64,000 bases of DNA. Source: Symbiodinium natans (taxonomy: Eukaryota; Sar; Dinophyceae; Suessiales; Symbiodiniaceae). The stretch spans positions 62,001 through 126,000 of the forward strand of contig CAJNDS010002724.1 in assembly GCA_905221605.1 (NCBI GenBank), in the 5' to 3' direction. The stretch's first letter is position 1; every line of letters begins with the position of its first letter. Position numbers and translations under genes: made by a program. This document shows, in pieces, positions 61,291-64,000 of the stretch. Below the pieces are notes generated by a model that did no database searches, was not told the origin of the DNA, and worked only from the letters and a program-made list of their open reading frames with translations.

Positions 61291-62605
61291 GTTCGAAGTG
61301 ATTTGCTGCGCGTACCCAGTGCAGGAGCAGCCCAAAGTGGGCTTTTCTGCAACTATGCTGGTGCGCCTTCAGGCGCAGGCCCCCAGCTTTCCATCACGTT
61401 GAGGTGTCTTCTCCTCCTTTTTGATTCAACTGCCCGTGTTTCTAAGAGCATACAATTTCCCAACCACTGTTTGCAGCGAGAGCATGCACACCTGAAGATG
61501 CTATGCTCGTTTGCCCGCTAGGACACGGAGGATTGGTGGCGCCATGATGCTGTCTCTTCTGTGGAAGAAAGGATGAGCGTCCTGGCGGCTTCCAGATTCC
61601 AGTATCGAGGGCAGTATAGTGAGATGCCATGACAGGGTAAGAGGATAATTTCACAACCCTACAACAGCTTGTGGAAATTTCCTTGCTATCACATGCCAGC
61701 AATCTCTGAGCAGTCTGCATCATGCAATTGACAATAGTGATGACGGTGATCACAGGAAGAACGGCCATTAAGTAAGAATCACAACGGTTCAAAGCACTTG
61801 TGAGTGACCCTAGCGTCTGCAGTTGTGGAGAAGGCATACTGGTACTAGTAGGAGAAACGACAGGTATACCAACGGGAACAGTTTGGGTAAGACCTGTGCT
61901 GGTGATCGCCAGCCTGCTGCAAGGAATCTGCATACACCAAGTTCCAAGCATTGACAGCATTGCCAACCGCAGCAGTAGTCGAAGTGACACAGAAGATCAC
62001 AGAAGCTTTCCTCTCGTTCCGTGGTCCAGGCTTCCGTGTGGCTTTCCTGCGGCCCCGTGCACGAGTCCAGGCGCAGAGTTGTGTGAAGCACGCGCCACCC
62101 CCAATGGTTCGGCTTGGCTCAGATAGTGGCTCAGATGTCTATCCCGTAAAACTTGATAATCCGCCAGAGTTTCTTCAGGCAAGGTTTTAACGCCCTAGCG
62201 CACTCGCCCATTCACCGACTCTTGGACGCAGAGGTGCCCCTTCTGTGTCAGGTCTAGGGGCAGTGAAGCGGTTTGTCCAGGCGCGGCTGCTCTGCAAAGA
62301 CGATCCAACAACACCACTCTACACTGCCAGCCAATGGTTTTGGGCAACTTGGCAGGAGAGGAAGATAAGATAGGATGGAGGAAGCAAGCAGCAAAGGAAG
62401 TAAGAATCCGCATCGTTTCGTGTCGAGGAGGGTTGCAATTCCTACATCCGCACTCTGACAAGGATCCCGTCCACTGCTCCAGGAGCCTCTTCGTGGAGGC
62501 CGCCTTGTGGCACTTTTCCCTGGAAGCCGCCTCTTTCGATTGTTCGCAGCCTGCACAGGCTCGAGGCCTAAGGGCTCATATTAGCTCGTTGTGGTTCCGT
62601 TGGGA

Positions 62606-62695
62606 TGTTCCCCCTTATACCAACAGTCCTTAGTAGGGATGAGAATGGTGGGGTACTAGAGTCCCTATCAAGAACTGTTAGTATCAGGGGGAACA
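62606..62695. ncRNA. 90-base imperfect hairpin, pre-miRNA-like
   Basis: Arms 62606-62639 and 62662-62695 are complementary at 29 of 34 positions plus one G-U pair, with a 22-base loop. Mismatches are scattered as in miRNA precursors. A small foldback transposon remnant is the alternative; no target duplication is evident. Confidence 0.45.
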
Positions 62696-62856
62696 ATGGT
62701 TCAGTGTATTCACAGGCGCCCACCATAGAAAAGCAGAATCTGACCTTCGCCGGCCTGGCCGAACCTCTGCAGCTTGGCCTGCAATTAGATTGCCAGCATG
62801 GAGCGGCGCCTTTTCCGGGTTCTGAGTGAGGCTTGCGGTTTGCAGCTTGCTTGACC

Positions 62857-63036
62857 CGAGTCCAGTCTTCTTGAGGAGTTAGCCTCCTGCACGAACTCCG
62901 GGTTGCGGCAGCCATTCCTCAGGTCGTGGACGCCCTTGACTCAAGGTGTTCTGGAACATGACTTGTCGACGCTTTTCAACGAGCTCGTCGCTCTCTTCAA
63001 CACCTTGTACGAGGCCCTCAGCACTGCATCGCTGAG
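62857..63036 (+). CDS. Exon-like stretch, helical, unidentified
   Basis: About 60 codons open in one frame with no start: ESSLLEELASCTNSGLRQPF, LRSWTPLTQGVLEHDLSTL, FNELVALFNTLYEALSTASL. Amphipathic helices with no low-complexity bias. It ends exactly where a telomere-type tract begins. Confidence 0.45.
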
Positions 63037-63040
63037 TGAC

Positions 63041-63099
63041 CCTAAACCCTAAACCCTAAACCCTAAACCCTAAACCCTAAACACTAAACCCTTAACCCA
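63041..63099. repeat. Interstitial telomere-type tract (CCCTAAA)n
   Basis: Seven units, the first six exact; the cleanest tract in the window. Confidence 0.95.
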
Positions 63100-64000
63100 G
63101 AAGCAAATCAGATCTCTCTTATCCTGTTTGGCCTGAAGCCAGTGATGCTACGCAATCTTGGCTTGCGGCGCAGCCGCAGTTGAAGAGCCACCCTGGCACC
63201 AAAGCAGTTGAGATATCTTAAGCTGTGTTTAAGCAGAATAGAAGCCTCACTTCGTTTCATGGCAAGAAGGTGCGAGCACTTGATCGCGTGCTCGTGCTTG
63301 CAGCATGAAAATAGACAGCTTCACAAGAAATGTATACGTACAAGGCGACCATGGGCTCAAGTTCCGAAAGTGGTCTGGAGTACAGTTGTAACAAGTTCTT
63401 TGTAAGCAAAGCAGTAGTTTCCAAGCCTGAAGCCCGCCCAAAGCCCAAAATGACCCCCAAACCTTACCCACAGCCAAAGAAGCTGCCACAGGAGCACCTG
63501 CCTGAGGCCCTGATGCGCAGCTCGCCAGTAATTTGGGTTGGTCCGGCTTTCCCCAGCCCCGTGCCCAGTTCTTAGACAATCTTACCATGGGCTCCATCCA
63601 CGAGATTGAAAGGACTGGCAATAGCACGCGCATGGAAGCAGGAAGACAAGCGAGACAGCAAAGACACAAGTAAACGATGGCGGAGAAAGCAATGGAGATG
63701 AGAAGGAACCCTCAGCGCAAGCCGGGCAGCACCAAATTGAGGAAAGGTGAGCAAAGGGACGCAAGTTGAAGTGCCATGCACAAAGAGCCCCGACGATCCA
63801 CACCAACTGCTTGCCGGCAAGAATTGCGCAGTCATCAGCATGTAGAAGCGATGCAGAACCAAAGACACGACATGTCAGTGTTATGACCGTTCCGCCCATC
63901 CAAGCGCAACAAGAAGCTAAGGCTTGGGAGGCAGCCAAAACGGCCTCGAGGTTGGGTGGTGCGAGGTGTCAGTCTTTACTAGACAGTGGCGCGGACTCGA
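63100..64000. other. Right end of window, no supported gene
   Basis: A Pro/Lys-rich frame (SKPEARPKPKMTPKPYPQPK) at about 63421-63480 and minus-strand frames at 63572-63938 are unrecognised. Confidence 0.35.

Noticed and set aside
1-64000. CRISPR array, rRNA or complete tRNA genes
   Set aside because: No regularly spaced direct repeats with unique spacers, no rRNA-like blocks and no complete cloverleaf were found; the only tRNA-like sequence is the retrotransposon primer site.
1-64000. Intact dinoflagellate spliced-leader relic (GCCATTTTGGCTCAAG)
   Set aside because: Looked for upstream of the PPR fusion and R2 as a mark of retroposed mRNA; no convincing match seen by eye.

Overview
The window looks like nuclear DNA of a dinoflagellate, probably Symbiodiniaceae-like. 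The evidence is: introns with GC and even GA donors beside GT; many interstitial (TTTAGGG)n telomere-type tracts; a Copia retrotransposon with the extra domains I associate with dinoflagellate elements; a PPR-pseudouridine synthase fusion; and very low coding density with many small exons. This is inference from sequence alone.

Layout. (1) 1-1451: flank with a CCCTTGCA-type short-repeat cluster. (2) 1457-11758: a 10.3 kb Ty1/copia LTR retrotransposon on the minus strand, with two LTRs, a tRNA-iMet anticodon-type primer site, a polypurine tract and a candidate 5-bp target duplication. It encodes gag, protease, integrase, RT and RNase H, plus an embedded C5-methyltransferase-like domain, an embedded 2OG-Fe(II)-dioxygenase-like domain and a membrane-spanning tail. 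Gag is damaged; most of pol is open. (3) 11.8-27.3 kb: mostly non-genic. It holds a ubiquitin-protease C-terminal exon (minus), a CTTCGAAGG satellite, a foldback element, a dispersed hairpin repeat, polypyrimidine/polypurine arrays and a G-tract. (4) 27.3-30.1 kb: an intronless PPR plus RluA-type pseudouridine synthase gene. (5) 30.9-36.2 kb: a squalene synthase gene in at least 14 small exons. (6) 41.4-53.2 kb: more than 20 short exons, nearly all coding for coiled coil, with a complete ribonucleotide reductase small-subunit gene (46.6-48.1 kb) between them. (7) 53-64 kb: unassigned exon-like pieces, a broken gag-like ORF, several telomere-type tracts and a pre-miRNA-like hairpin.

The host-type genes assigned in 27-53 kb all read on the + strand, as in dinoflagellate unidirectional gene blocks. 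They serve separate household jobs (RNA modification, sterol synthesis, dNTP supply, a structural coiled-coil protein) and do not form a pathway.

The best candidate for an unusual system is the retrotransposon, which carries in one pol region both a cytosine-methyltransferase-like domain and a 2OG-dioxygenase-like domain. If active, it could modify its own DNA copy in a lineage whose genomes are rich in modified bases.
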